DNA from: Chondrocystis sp. NIES-4102
GTDB lineage: Bacteria; Cyanobacteriota; Cyanobacteriia; Cyanobacteriales; Xenococcaceae
DNA length: 64,000 nucleotides
Reading direction: 5' to 3'
NCBI GenBank assembly: GCA_002368355.1
Contig: AP018281.1
Location: forward strand, 2,914,001-2,978,000
Positions 38,824-48,423 of the stretch are shown here, one piece after another. Numbering within the stretch: position 1 is the first letter of the stretch; each line of letters begins with the position of its first letter. The position numbers and the translations under genes are program-made. The notes under the pieces were generated by a model. That model saw nothing but the letters and a program-made list of their open reading frames with translations. It made no database searches and was not told the DNA's origin.

Positions 38824-40422
38824 ATGGTTCAAGCACCTGTATCTCCAGTGGTTCTAGCTATTTTAGATGGCTGGGGTCATCGAGAGTCAACAGAGGCTAA
38901 TGCTATTGCCACTGCTAAGACACCAATTTTCAATAGCATCAAGGCTGTATATCCCAATACACTAATTAATACTTCTGGTAAGGCTGTTGGTTTACCAGAC
39001 GGTCAAATGGGAAATTCTGAGGTTGGACATTTAAACTTAGGTGCAGGTAGAATCGTTCCTCAAGAGCTTGTTAGGATATCTGATGCGGTAGAAGATGGTT
39101 CTATATTAACTAACCAAGTGCTAATTGACGCTTGTGGGAAAGTTAAGGCAATGGGAGGGAAGTTACACTTAGTCGGTTTGTGTTCCGAAGGTGGTGTTCA
39201 TTCTCATTTAAAGCACTTGATCGGACTCTTACGTCTGGCAAAGTCTCAGCAAGTTGAGCAAGTCTGCATTCACGCTCTGACCGATGGTAGAGATACTTAC
39301 ACTACAGAAGGAATTAAAGCCCTAAATCAAATTCAGGATGGGATTAATAAAATTGGTGTAGGCAAGATTGTTACTGTTATTGGGCGTTTTTATGCAATGG
39401 ATCGCGATCGCCGTTGGGATCGAGTTCAGCAAGCCTATAATATTATGACTCAAAATACTATTACTGATGGGCGATCGGCAACGGAAGTTTTAGAAAGTTT
39501 TTACGCTCACGAAATAACCGATGAATTTATTCCTCCCACTAGGATAGCTTCAGGCGCAATTAAACCAGGTGATTCGGTCGTATTTTTTAATTTTCGTCCA
39601 GACAGAGCAAGACAGCTTACCTATGCCTTTGTTAACGATAATTTTAACGGTTTTGCTAGGCATAAGATAGAACCGCTACATTTTGTAACTTTTACCCAAT
39701 ACGACCCCACCTCTCCTGTAGAAGTAGTATTCAAACCTCAAAATTTAACTAATATTTTGGGCGAAGTAATTTCTAAACGGGGTTTACTGCAATTCCGTAC
39801 TGCTGAAACTGAAAAATACCCCCATGTCACTTATTTTTTTAATGGTGGTTTAGAACAGCCTTTTGAAGGGGAAGATCGCCAATTAATTCAAAGCCCAATG
39901 GTTGCGACATATGATCGCGCCCCCGAAATGTCTGCTCAAGCAGTTACAGATGTGGTTTGTGATGCAGTGGGTAAAGGTATTTATACTTTGATTGTGGTAA
40001 ATTATGCTAATCCTGATATGGTTGGACATACAGGTAATTTAGAAGCAGCCATTAAAGCAATTGAAACTGTTGATGCTTGTATGGGACAAGTGATTGAGGC
40101 TGTCAGTAAAGCTGGTGGAACATTATTAATTACCGCCGATCATGGCAATGCTGAATACATGAGAGATGAAGATGGTAATCCTTGGACAGCACATACTACT
40201 AATCCTGTACCTTTTATTTTAGTAGAAGGTGAAGCTAGAAAAATTCCTGGGCATGGTACAAATGTACCGCTAAGAAAGGATGGTTGTTTAGCCGATGTTG
40301 CACCAACAATTTTAGAAATTTTACAAATACCCCAACCAGAAGAAATGACAGGAAAGTCTTTGATTGAGCCAGCAGCATATGAAGCTAAACAGAATCGTAC
40401 TCCCATTCAAATATCGATGTAA
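38824..40422 (+). CDS. gpmI: 2,3-bisphosphoglycerate-independent phosphoglycerate mutase
   Basis: 532 aa alkaline-phosphatase superfamily enzyme with two manganese sites. AILDGWGHRE near residue 12 supplies the first Asp; GNSEVGHLNLGAGR near 62 carries the catalytic Ser; HALTDGRDT near 155, RFYAMDRDRRWDR near 186, NFRPDRARQLT near 258, and TADHGNAEYM near 438 complete the metal ligands. It interconverts 3- and 2-phosphoglycerate in the cytosol. It precedes secG by about 160 bases, a linkage I recall from other cyanobacteria. Confidence 0.96.
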   Translation: MVQAPVSPVVLAILDGWGHRESTEANAIATAKTPIFNSIKAVYPNTLINTSGKAVGLPDGQMGNSEVGHLNLGAGRIVPQELVRISDAVEDGSILTNQVLIDACGKVKAMGGKLHLVGLCSEGGVHSHLKHLIGLLRLAKSQQVEQVCIHALTDGRDTYTTEGIKALNQIQDGINKIGVGKIVTVIGRFYAMDRDRRWDRVQQAYNIMTQNTITDGRSATEVLESFYAHEITDEFIPPTRIASGAIKPGDSVVFFNFRPDRARQLTYAFVNDNFNGFARHKIEPLHFVTFTQYDPTSPVEVVFKPQNLTNILGEVISKRGLLQFRTAETEKYPHVTYFFNGGLEQPFEGEDRQLIQSPMVATYDRAPEMSAQAVTDVVCDAVGKGIYTLIVVNYANPDMVGHTGNLEAAIKAIETVDACMGQVIEAVSKAGGTLLITADHGNAEYMRDEDGNPWTAHTTNPVPFILVEGEARKIPGHGTNVPLRKDGCLADVAPTILEILQIPQPEEMTGKSLIEPAAYEAKQNRTPIQISM

Positions 40423-40586
40423 CTGATATATAGAGTAGGAATTACTATAAATACAATTGCCTTGGGAAATCTATCTAAGGCTGATTAAGGCATCAAAAAA
40501 AATAGGTTGAATATCATTCAATACTCAGCCTACAATAAGTATCAGTCTTTAAATTAAACATAAAAATTTATTATTAATTACTTGTG

Positions 40587-40817
40587 ATGAATACCTATCA
40601 AATAGTTCAAATTATCTGGGCAGTATGTGCATTTCTAACAGTTGTTTTAATTTTATTGCATAGTCCTAAAGGTGATGGTTTAGGCGGTATTGGTGGACAA
40701 TCTCAAATGTTTACTAGTACAAAAAGTGCCGAAAATACCTTAAACAGGGTTACTTGGGGACTAGGAGTTGCCTTTATGGCTTTAACTATAGTTTTGAGTG
40801 CAGGGTGGCTAGGTTAA
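40587..40817 (+). CDS. secG: Preprotein translocase subunit SecG
   Basis: 76 aa from ATG 40587 (a GTG three bases earlier is also in frame). Two transmembrane helices (about 5-23 and 56-74) flank the conserved HSPKGDGLGGIGGQSQMF loop. SecG assists SecYE and SecA in protein export across the plasma and thylakoid membranes. It is followed by the metallopeptidase gene with only 27 bases between them. Confidence 0.93.
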   Translation: MNTYQIVQIIWAVCAFLTVVLILLHSPKGDGLGGIGGQSQMFTSTKSAENTLNRVTWGLGVAFMALTIVLSAGWLG

Positions 40818-40844
40818 GAAAAGAATTATCAGTAGTTAGTAAAA

Positions 40845-41603
40845 ATGAATAAGTGGCGATCGCGATTATGGTTGAAGCTAATTATCTTAACTCTAATTAG
40901 TTGTATATTTAGCATAAGCATTAAAAGCGTTGTTGTTCACTCTCAGCCATCATTATCTACAGCCTTACCGCCATTAAAAATTCATACCCTACCTAAATTT
41001 TTAGCCAATTGGCAAGATACAACTAATAGTGGTGATTATTTCAGCCAAATTAAATCAACTTACTTGGGGTATTTAATTTGGTCAAGTTTTCCAGTAAAAA
41101 TTTTTATCGAACAACCCCAGATTATAGAAGAAAGTGCAGCTAATCAACGCTTTGGGCGATGGGTGGAAACAATAAATACAGCGATCGCCCAATGGAATAT
41201 TTATTTTCCCCTACAAAAAGTAAATAAACCAGAATTAGCAGATATAATTATCAAGCGATCGATACCTGAAAGGGAAATTACTTTAAATACCGACACAGGC
41301 TTATACGATATCCCCAGGGCTATTACTGCTCAAACTAACTATAGCTTTTATTTAAAACAAAATCCCCCTGTAATTGCTCACCGCATGACTATTGTTATTA
41401 GTCCTAATTATACAGGTACATCTCTTTTGGCTACTGTTCGTCATGAACTAGGTCATGCTTTAGGTATTTGGGGACATAGCCCCTTAGAAAGTGATGCTTT
41501 ATATTTTTCCCAAGTAAGTAATCCCCCCGCCATTTCCCCAAGAGATCTTAATACCCTTAAAAAGATCTATCAACAGCCAACTAAATTAGGTTGGCATATT
41601 TAA
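40845..41603 (+). CDS. Secreted zinc metallopeptidase (metzincin/matrixin-like)
   Basis: 252 aa. The N-terminus has a basic stretch and a hydrophobic segment (LKLIILTLISCIFSISI), a signal peptide or anchor. The active site is VRHELGHALGIWGHS near residue 202: HExxHxxG with a third His in GH, a metzincin-type zinc motif. A Ser/Ala-rich ending RDLNTLKKIYQQP is typical of this cyanobacterial group. It probably acts in the periplasm or outside the cell; substrates are unknown. Its position 27 bases after secG suggests co-transcription. Confidence 0.82.
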   Translation: MNKWRSRLWLKLIILTLISCIFSISIKSVVVHSQPSLSTALPPLKIHTLPKFLANWQDTTNSGDYFSQIKSTYLGYLIWSSFPVKIFIEQPQIIEESAANQRFGRWVETINTAIAQWNIYFPLQKVNKPELADIIIKRSIPEREITLNTDTGLYDIPRAITAQTNYSFYLKQNPPVIAHRMTIVISPNYTGTSLLATVRHELGHALGIWGHSPLESDALYFSQVSNPPAISPRDLNTLKKIYQQPTKLGWHI

Positions 41604-41919
41604 TTTCTACAAGATAAGTAAGTATCTATGATTAAATATGAAATATTTATAGTAGTGATCTATTACTAGTTAAAACCTTTAATCGTTTCTATTTTATAAG
41701 GTATTGTGCTTAGGTACTTATCTATAAATTTTATATGTGATTTATTTTTTATTTATTTGTAAGTTTTCTTAAGTAAATTTACATTCAAATTCTACTAATA
41801 GTGTTAATTATCTTGAGCATCTAAGGATATCAACAGATTTTAATTTTCGTTTGTTGTCTGGGAAGAATATACATATAGCTTATTTGTAAGATTAAGCTCT
41901 ATTCTCACACTATAAACTT
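41604..41919. other. AT-rich spacer upstream of the dynamin cassette
   Basis: 316 bases, strongly AT-rich, with no gene or RNA recognised. It must hold the promoter of the three-gene cassette, but I cannot choose between several TATAAT-like sequences. Confidence 0.35.
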
Positions 41920-44343
41920 ATGACAACAGAAATTAATGCGGTATTTAAGCAAGTTCGCGATCGCTTGCAACAATTAGGTAATGGTGTTGCTGACTTGGCT
42001 CAAAATCACGCAGATATTTTAGATAGTCCGACTATCAAAGATTCATTAGTGAAATTTCGACAGGCTTATGAAGAATCAATGGCTAGGTTAGCCAAACCTA
42101 ATTTTACTATCGCCACTATTGGCACAACTTCTTCGGGTAAATCAACTATTGTTAATGCTCTAATTGGACGTAAAATTGCCCCTATTGAAGCAGGAGAAAT
42201 GAGTGGCGGTATCTTGACCATTCAGCATTCCAAAGAGTTTAAACTATTCATCGAAGAAACAGAAGGAGCGCAATGGCTGACGGGAGAATGGGAAGGTATC
42301 AGCGAAAAGGAAATATACGCTCGCATTCGTAACGGAGTGATGTTTCCTTATCATCAAGCTCGACAAAAACAGGAACTAATTGCACCACAAGTTAGAGCTT
42401 ATGTACCTATTTTACCTGCTGAAGATGCAAGCTTACTCGGTTTGCCAGAAGGGATAGGTATTGAATTTATCGATTTACCTGGATTAAAGTCTATTCAAGA
42501 TCGCGATAACCTCAAGGTTATTCAACAACAGGTTCATAAAGCATTTAGTTTAGTAGCCCTAGATTATTTACAAGTTGACGATCGCCATCGCCAGCGTTTG
42601 TTAGAAGAACTAAAAAAAGTAGTTGAGTATTTACAAGGGCGTACAGACTCGATGATTTTTATTCTTAATCGAATTGATCAAAGAGGACAAGACGATATTA
42701 CGCTCGCCGAAAGAATCGAACAGTTACAGTTAGAAATACAAGAAACTTTAAAAATAGAGCGTTTACCCGATATTATTCCTTTAAGTGGCAGATTTCTCTA
42801 CTATGCTCAGTGTGCCTGGGGAACAAATGCTATTAATAGTAATTCTCTCGTAGACGCTACTACGCGCCGACAATACTTGAGTGGAATGCTAAAAGACTGT
42901 TCTAGTTTAATTCGATCTCATGTTTTTGAAGATAAAACCCTTAAAAAATGGTTTAGGGATATAGAAGATCGCTTGGATGATGGCGATACGATAGATGACG
43001 AAAGTATGCGAAAAATTCTTGATCATGTCAACAGTTGGAGTGGTGGCGATCGCCTGTGGCAATGTATGCGCGATCGCGTTCGAGAATCTTTTGCGGAATT
43101 GGTTATTTTACCTGCTTTGATTGATGTTCTTGAAAACTATAAACATTTAGTTAATGTCATTGATGTAGAAGTCAATATTAAAAAGATCGGCAAAAAAGAA
43201 GAAATAGAAAATAAACAGCAAAATATTATTGATGGTAGCGAAAGATTAATTAGAGAGGTTGAAAATATCCGCGGTCGATTTCGTGCCGAGATAGAAGAAA
43301 TTATTGGACTTTTAAAAGGAAGTGATTCACAAGACAAATTTAAAACAACGCAGTATTTAGATTCAAAATCGCATCAAGGGTTTAGTTCTTTGTTAGAACT
43401 TATTAGTCAAATTGAAGGAGATTTGATTCAACGACTTATTTTCCCAGTTCGAGATGCTTTGGAACAAGATAAAGGAACTTACGAACTAGAAGAAGAATTA
43501 ACTGAAGTTGTTACTCCTCCCAATGCCAGAGCGATCGCTAAAGCTTATGATTTAGTTAATCGTAAATTAGCTAAATTCAAACAAGATGATTCTGGTTATT
43601 TTATTAGACAAGTTCGCCACGACGATCAAGGAAAAATTCGCAGTATGGATCATTCAGAAAAAGCTGTTCGTTCTCTTTATTATGCAATGCGTAAAGCTAT
43701 TACCAAAAGAGCAGAATTTACGTTACAAGGACATACCAAACAATTTGAAACTGGATTATTATCTTTAGTTAATCGACTAATAGAAGAAATAAAAAATGCT
43801 TGTCTGCAAGAACTTCCTGATCTCGATTTAGACAAAGTAATTATCTCAGATTTTGAGCATCAGGTTATGCAAAATCCACCTCAATTACCAGAAGAATTAT
43901 TTAGTTTTGCCGATACTATTCAACAAAATACTACTAGCCAGCGAGAAGTAGTAGGTAAAAAAAAAGAAACTGAACATTACACAGAAGGTAGTTGTTTTAA
44001 ACAGGAAAAGACTCGAACTGTTACTAAAAACATCTATGACGATATTGAATATCGAGAATTAAAGCTACCAAACTATAAAAATATGGCGAGGCAATGGGCA
44101 GAGGGAATTACTCAAGAAAAGCAAAAACTTTGGAATATTTTTGATGATTGGATTAGTAACTATTTAAATTTAATAACTAAAGAATGCGATCGCTCTATTA
44201 ATAAAGCTATTAAATCTACCGAACGAGCTTTTGACAAACAATTACAAGAAATTGAAAAGAACGCAGTTAAGCAAGAAGAATATTGGCAACAATTTGAGCG
44301 AGAACTAAATGCCGTTAGCGAAATTTATCAACAACTAAAATAA
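41920..44343 (+). CDS. Dynamin-like large GTPase
   Basis: 807 aa. The GTPase domain has a P-loop GTTSSGKS (residues 68-75), a switch I region in GEMSGGILT near 92-100, G3 in FIDLPGLKS (183-191) and a G4-like ILNRID near 248-253 (N-R-x-D instead of N-K-x-D). After it come about 500 residues dominated by long charged helices, as in the stalk of bacterial dynamin-like proteins, ending in a coiled coil (RAFDKQLQEIEKNAVKQEEY). No clear transmembrane segment or PH domain. Dynamin-family proteins remodel or tether membranes using GTP. It is the first gene of a three-gene unit (13- and 15-base gaps) with two proteins bearing hydrophobic segments. Confidence 0.8.
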   Translation: MTTEINAVFKQVRDRLQQLGNGVADLAQNHADILDSPTIKDSLVKFRQAYEESMARLAKPNFTIATIGTTSSGKSTIVNALIGRKIAPIEAGEMSGGILTIQHSKEFKLFIEETEGAQWLTGEWEGISEKEIYARIRNGVMFPYHQARQKQELIAPQVRAYVPILPAEDASLLGLPEGIGIEFIDLPGLKSIQDRDNLKVIQQQVHKAFSLVALDYLQVDDRHRQRLLEELKKVVEYLQGRTDSMIFILNRIDQRGQDDITLAERIEQLQLEIQETLKIERLPDIIPLSGRFLYYAQCAWGTNAINSNSLVDATTRRQYLSGMLKDCSSLIRSHVFEDKTLKKWFRDIEDRLDDGDTIDDESMRKILDHVNSWSGGDRLWQCMRDRVRESFAELVILPALIDVLENYKHLVNVIDVEVNIKKIGKKEEIENKQQNIIDGSERLIREVENIRGRFRAEIEEIIGLLKGSDSQDKFKTTQYLDSKSHQGFSSLLELISQIEGDLIQRLIFPVRDALEQDKGTYELEEELTEVVTPPNARAIAKAYDLVNRKLAKFKQDDSGYFIRQVRHDDQGKIRSMDHSEKAVRSLYYAMRKAITKRAEFTLQGHTKQFETGLLSLVNRLIEEIKNACLQELPDLDLDKVIISDFEHQVMQNPPQLPEELFSFADTIQQNTTSQREVVGKKKETEHYTEGSCFKQEKTRTVTKNIYDDIEYRELKLPNYKNMARQWAEGITQEKQKLWNIFDDWISNYLNLITKECDRSINKAIKSTERAFDKQLQEIEKNAVKQEEYWQQFERELNAVSEIYQQLK

Positions 44344-44356
44344 AATTTGCTTCAAT

Positions 44357-45244
44357 ATGAATTCTATTGACTACTCAACTAATTTTACGATTTTGGAAAA
44401 GTTTGATCGTATTTTTAATCGCCTTGCTCAAGATAGAAGGCATATAAATTTGGATCAAGCTATCATTTGTTGGTCTGAAGAATTAGCCCTAGAAAAAGAT
44501 TTTCCTAATATATCTCAGGAGATTATTGCCAACAAAGATATCTGGATACAACATCATACAATAGTAAAAATCGCACTGAAATTGTATCTAAAACTTTTAG
44601 TAGTTACAGATAGAAAAACAATGGGAGTCTTTGGTAATTTATTTAATCGAGCAGAAAATATTTCAAGTAAAGATTTTTATCACAATATTCAGGAGATGAA
44701 TAAAGAAATGACGATTAAATCAGTAATTTTTGTGGCTTTTATTCTAACAGGAGTGGGTTTATTGATCTATTTATTAAATAAAAAAGACAAGAATAATAAT
44801 CCGCAATCTAATATTTATTCTAATACTGATTATAAGCCTACAACTCTCATCAAAGAAAAATATATTTTAGTTTTACGAATAAATAGTGATGGTAATCAAG
44901 AATTACTCGATTCGTTAACATATAATCACTACTTACGACCCGCAGATAGTTTGAAGTTATATAGGGCTACTCAAGACTTGTGGATTGAAAATAAAAATAA
45001 ATTTGATAGTTCTAAAATTAAAGACAAATTAGATAATCAAACTCCAGTTACTATAACTTCTGAATATGATGTTCACTTTGTCATGATAGAACTAGATAAA
45101 AACGATTTTAGATTTCATCCCAATGTTAATCAAATGGATCGTCACGATGCTTTTATAGAACTAGCCGATAGTTCCCCTCAAGTCAAAGTTTCTCCACGAT
45201 TATCCTACAAAGCTTATGAAAATACAGAGTTTTACAGTCGCTAA
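44357..45244 (+). CDS. Unknown single-pass membrane protein of the dynamin cassette
   Basis: 295 aa, not recognised. Residues 1-117 are helical and charged (DRIFNRLAQDRRHINLDQA; later LKLYLKLLVVTDRK). One transmembrane helix spans about 121-141 (KSVIFVAFILTGVGLLIYLL), followed by a Lys/Asn-rich linker. A C-terminal domain of about 130 residues looks beta-rich (EKYILVLRINSDGNQELLDS; later VTITSEYDVHFVMIELDK). The helix may place one domain on each side of a membrane. It starts 13 bases after the dynamin-like gene and ends 15 bases before the next gene, so it is almost certainly part of the same functional unit. Confidence 0.7.
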   Translation: MNSIDYSTNFTILEKFDRIFNRLAQDRRHINLDQAIICWSEELALEKDFPNISQEIIANKDIWIQHHTIVKIALKLYLKLLVVTDRKTMGVFGNLFNRAENISSKDFYHNIQEMNKEMTIKSVIFVAFILTGVGLLIYLLNKKDKNNNPQSNIYSNTDYKPTTLIKEKYILVLRINSDGNQELLDSLTYNHYLRPADSLKLYRATQDLWIENKNKFDSSKIKDKLDNQTPVTITSEYDVHFVMIELDKNDFRFHPNVNQMDRHDAFIELADSSPQVKVSPRLSYKAYENTEFYSR

Positions 45245-45259
45245 TTTGAGATAATACTG

Positions 45260-46492
45260 ATGATAATTAATCCAACTTTCTTAATTAAAGATCCCGAAAT
45301 AATTAAAGGTCTATTAGATGGCACTTTAAAACGACATGGTGGAGTAATTAGAGACATAGCAACAGGTCGTATCAAGTATCATTTAGTAGAGTCTACAGGA
45401 TTGACAAACAATCTAATGACATTAACTGCTAATCCTATTTTAGGAAGTGCTAATTTAGTTACTAATGCAATTGGTCATGGTATTAGTATCAATAAACTCA
45501 ACGAAATTCAACGAGTACTACCCTCAATTTTACAAATGTCTCAAATATCAGCAGGGGCTAGTGTACTTAATCTAGGTATTAGTGCAGTAGGTTTTGCTTA
45601 TATGGGTTATAAACTACACAAAATTCAAACTGCTTTGGGCAAAATGCAGCAGTCAATGGAGGCTGGATTTAATAATATTAAAGAACGTTTGGATGTTTTA
45701 TCTGGACAGCTAGCCTACTTACATCTATTGGTACAGGAAAATCGACAAGAACAAATTAAACTTGCTGATGCGATTAATCAACTTCATCGTACAATTCTCA
45801 TCAAAGAAATAGCCCAATTACGTGCTGAGTTAATTGCTAAAGATCGCTTTGCTGATACATCTATTCAACCAGTCTTAAAGGTTGCTTCTAAAGTACGCAT
45901 GATCATGTCTGACCAAGCATTACAAATTAGTCCCGAATTAGAACCTCATAAAATGCTATTAGCTGGTGTTGCTACTCAAGGATGGGCTGTAGCCACGGCA
46001 ACAGAAACACATTTATTATTGGAATTAGGGATGTTTGAAGCAGCAGAAGAATTACTTAATTTAGAAATTCCCAGATTTCAACAAAATGCCCAACTGTGGA
46101 CAGATAATTTATTAAAAACCGAACGTCCTGAAATAAATACAGCCTACCGATTTACTGCACCATTATTTCAGCAGCATATTAGCCAAGAAAGAGTAAATAG
46201 AATAATTAATATTTCTTCAAGCGATCGCAATTTACCTTTAGACAAAAAACAAGAAAAGCAAGACGATATTGCCGTTGAGTTCCAAATGTCTTACACCTCT
46301 CAATTTGACCAAAATTGGGTATATCGGCAAGTAGCAATAGCTGAATATTTAGATACTTTTAGCGAATTATCCGCTAGGTTAGAAACATTGAAAGATTTAA
46401 CTACTCTGTGCCAAAAAACTGGTGTTAAAAGTAGTCTTGAGTTATTACCTAAGACACAAGATGATCAGAATTGGTACATACTACCAAGTTAA
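45260..46492 (+). CDS. Unknown hydrophobic/coiled-coil protein of the dynamin cassette
   Basis: 410 aa, not recognised. Residues 48-73 are mildly hydrophobic and Gly/Ala-rich (LMTLTANPILGSANLVTNAI). Residues about 97-117 form a strongly hydrophobic glycine-containing segment (SAGASVLNLGISAVGFAYMG). This is followed at once by a long coiled coil (about 118-200: HKIQTALGKMQQSMEAGFNN and so on). The C-terminal half is helical and soluble. A short amphipathic/hydrophobic region abutting a coiled coil resembles helical pore-forming or membrane-inserting effectors, but this is shape only, not homology. Third gene of the cassette, 15 bases behind the membrane protein gene. Confidence 0.65.
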   Translation: MIINPTFLIKDPEIIKGLLDGTLKRHGGVIRDIATGRIKYHLVESTGLTNNLMTLTANPILGSANLVTNAIGHGISINKLNEIQRVLPSILQMSQISAGASVLNLGISAVGFAYMGYKLHKIQTALGKMQQSMEAGFNNIKERLDVLSGQLAYLHLLVQENRQEQIKLADAINQLHRTILIKEIAQLRAELIAKDRFADTSIQPVLKVASKVRMIMSDQALQISPELEPHKMLLAGVATQGWAVATATETHLLLELGMFEAAEELLNLEIPRFQQNAQLWTDNLLKTERPEINTAYRFTAPLFQQHISQERVNRIINISSSDRNLPLDKKQEKQDDIAVEFQMSYTSQFDQNWVYRQVAIAEYLDTFSELSARLETLKDLTTLCQKTGVKSSLELLPKTQDDQNWYILPS

Positions 46493-46802
46493 AAATATTT
46501 TAGTTTCTACTCAAAATACTTTAACAATTTTTAAAACGAACCTTTTATTAAATACTAAAGCTAAACAATTAGTAATAGATAGATGTTGCAACTTATCCTA
46601 TTTGTTAACTGTAAAATTAAATCTCTTTTCTTTTAAAGTATTCAGAACTATTTCTAATTCAAACTGTTTGAAACAAATTGTCTTATTAGTTATGAAAATT
46701 AGTCTAGGTATAATTAAAAATCTGACCTGATAGCTTTTACTTGAAAATAAAGGTAGTAGATCAGCCCAAGATTAAGCCTAAATACATAGGTCTTAATTAA
46801 AT
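46493..46802. other. Convergent spacer, nothing recognised
   Basis: 310 AT-rich bases between the ends of the dynamin cassette and the phosphoesterase gene. An open frame overlapping the end of the third cassette gene continues to 46730, but its low-complexity Leu/Lys/Asn content gives no reason to call it a gene. No clear terminator is seen. Confidence 0.35.
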
Positions 46803-48347
46803 CTATAAAATAAAGGGGTCAAGTTGATAGTGATACCAATTATGATAGGCTTGCTCGGCAATTAAAGGGCGAATTAGAAACTTGGGGGGATCACCTGGAT
46901 GAACATCTATACGTACACAAGCATAGGATTTCTTTTGATACATACCTTCACCACGACTACCCAAAAATAAACGAGATTCTGCTACTTGCTGCTTAATACC
47001 CGATCGCTGCTCAGTTACTACGGTACTATTAGAATATTGACGACGGACGCTATTACCACCTGCACCGCAAATGAGCCAATTGATATAGGAATCCGCAGAC
47101 CCTGTATCATTAGTGTATAAATGCTCCAAACAGTGGGCGTGACTGGATAAAACTAAATCCAACAAGGGACGATCCTCAAGAGGCTTTTTAAGAATTTGAG
47201 CCACTTCATTTAAAACCTGACGTAAATGATATCGTACCTCAAGAGTTTCGGGCTGTTTTCCATGAGTTGATTCGGTAGTGTAGGGAGAATGATGGAGATA
47301 AAGAATTCTACCTCTGACTTGAGGATCTAACCAAGAGCTAATTAATTTACGTTTAAACCAATCTAACTGTTCATAATCGATCGCTATTTTATCTCCTTGC
47401 AGTTTTCTACTAATGTCTTGTTTTTTATTTCTGATTTGTTGTAGTTGTCTTTGATAATCAGCTAATAGATCTTGTTGTTGGGGGACGGCTATATCAAGCT
47501 GCTCAAATTTGGCGATTAATTGGTCATATTGCCAATCTAATTCTTGGAGTTGGTTACGTAACTGCTGGCGAATTTTGACCCCTTCTGGGCTATTGATCTG
47601 AGGATCAGGAGCATTAAAAGTATTGGAATCTAAAGCAAAAAAATCGATACCACCATAGCGAAAACTATAGTAACGGTTGGGTAAACGGGTAAATCTATAG
47701 GGTTGATAGTTTAAACACCACTCCCCTTGAAATTTGGCTGTGTAATGGGACTCTAAATGTTGGGTTAAGGCTTCAGGGGTTAATTCTAAAGTGTAGTCTA
47801 AAAAAGCTTGAGCGTAGGTGTTGCCATCATTAGATCCTTGTAAACCAAAATCAGGAGCGAAGGGGAGGGGTAAAAATCGCCTAAAAGGTTTAACTCCTTG
47901 AGCTAGAAGTCCATAAAATACGGGTAAATTATAATAGTCGTGATTTCCAGGGACTAAAAGGAAAGGACGATCAAAAGTTATTTTTTGGTAACCTAACTCT
48001 TTACCAACAATGAATTCTTGATAGGGAGTAATAAAGTGTGGCTGGTAATATTCCTTAGATCCTACCTGATATACTACATCCCCTGTATGCAAAATAAAAT
48101 TTATTTCCTCTTGCTGCTCGCCCATCAATTGAGCAACTTGTCTTTGGGGATTATTTCTCTGATAGGTGGTATAACCAGTGTCGCCAGTAAATAAAAAAGA
48201 AAACCGAGGATTATCCCGTTGAGGATCATCTATATGTATTTGAGTTTGATTGATTCTGCGACTGACAAACAGAGGATCTTGCCATCTTACCCTTTGTTTC
48301 ATTGCCGTGATTTTATCAGGGATCGGGGAGTCGAAGACAAATTTCAT
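46803..48347 (-). CDS. Calcineurin-like metallophosphoesterase
   Basis: 514 aa. The metal-ligand motifs run in order: FTGDTGY near residue 52 (the usual first D-x-H is not obvious), HTGDVVYQVGSKEY near 86, VPGNHDYY near 131, LYLHHSPY near 347 and SSHAHCLEHLY near 400. A glutamine-rich helical insertion (about 255-320) separates the two halves. It is a cytosolic or surface phosphohydrolase of unknown substrate. No signal peptide. A conserved RPLI block near the C-terminus recalls the cyanobacterial subgroup of these proteins. It is downstream of the TPR gene on the same strand (76-base gap). Confidence 0.82.
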   Translation of the reverse strand: MKFVFDSPIPDKITAMKQRVRWQDPLFVSRRINQTQIHIDDPQRDNPRFSFLFTGDTGYTTYQRNNPQRQVAQLMGEQQEEINFILHTGDVVYQVGSKEYYQPHFITPYQEFIVGKELGYQKITFDRPFLLVPGNHDYYNLPVFYGLLAQGVKPFRRFLPLPFAPDFGLQGSNDGNTYAQAFLDYTLELTPEALTQHLESHYTAKFQGEWCLNYQPYRFTRLPNRYYSFRYGGIDFFALDSNTFNAPDPQINSPEGVKIRQQLRNQLQELDWQYDQLIAKFEQLDIAVPQQQDLLADYQRQLQQIRNKKQDISRKLQGDKIAIDYEQLDWFKRKLISSWLDPQVRGRILYLHHSPYTTESTHGKQPETLEVRYHLRQVLNEVAQILKKPLEDRPLLDLVLSSHAHCLEHLYTNDTGSADSYINWLICGAGGNSVRRQYSNSTVVTEQRSGIKQQVAESRLFLGSRGEGMYQKKSYACVRIDVHPGDPPKFLIRPLIAEQAYHNWYHYQLDPFIL

Positions 48348-48423
48348 TAGTCAGTGACACAAGATAATAATTAACTTCTAATAGGTTTCCCAAATAGCAG
48401 TTAAATTACAGCAACTAAGATAA

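Noticed and set aside
40470-40540. Hairpin TTGAAT-ATC-ATTCAA after gpmI as a terminator
   Set aside because: It is short and AT-rich, without a T-run on the coding strand.
46422-46730. 102-codon frame overlapping the end of the dynamin cassette
   Set aside because: It overlaps the third gene in another frame, has biased AT-driven composition and no recognisable features.
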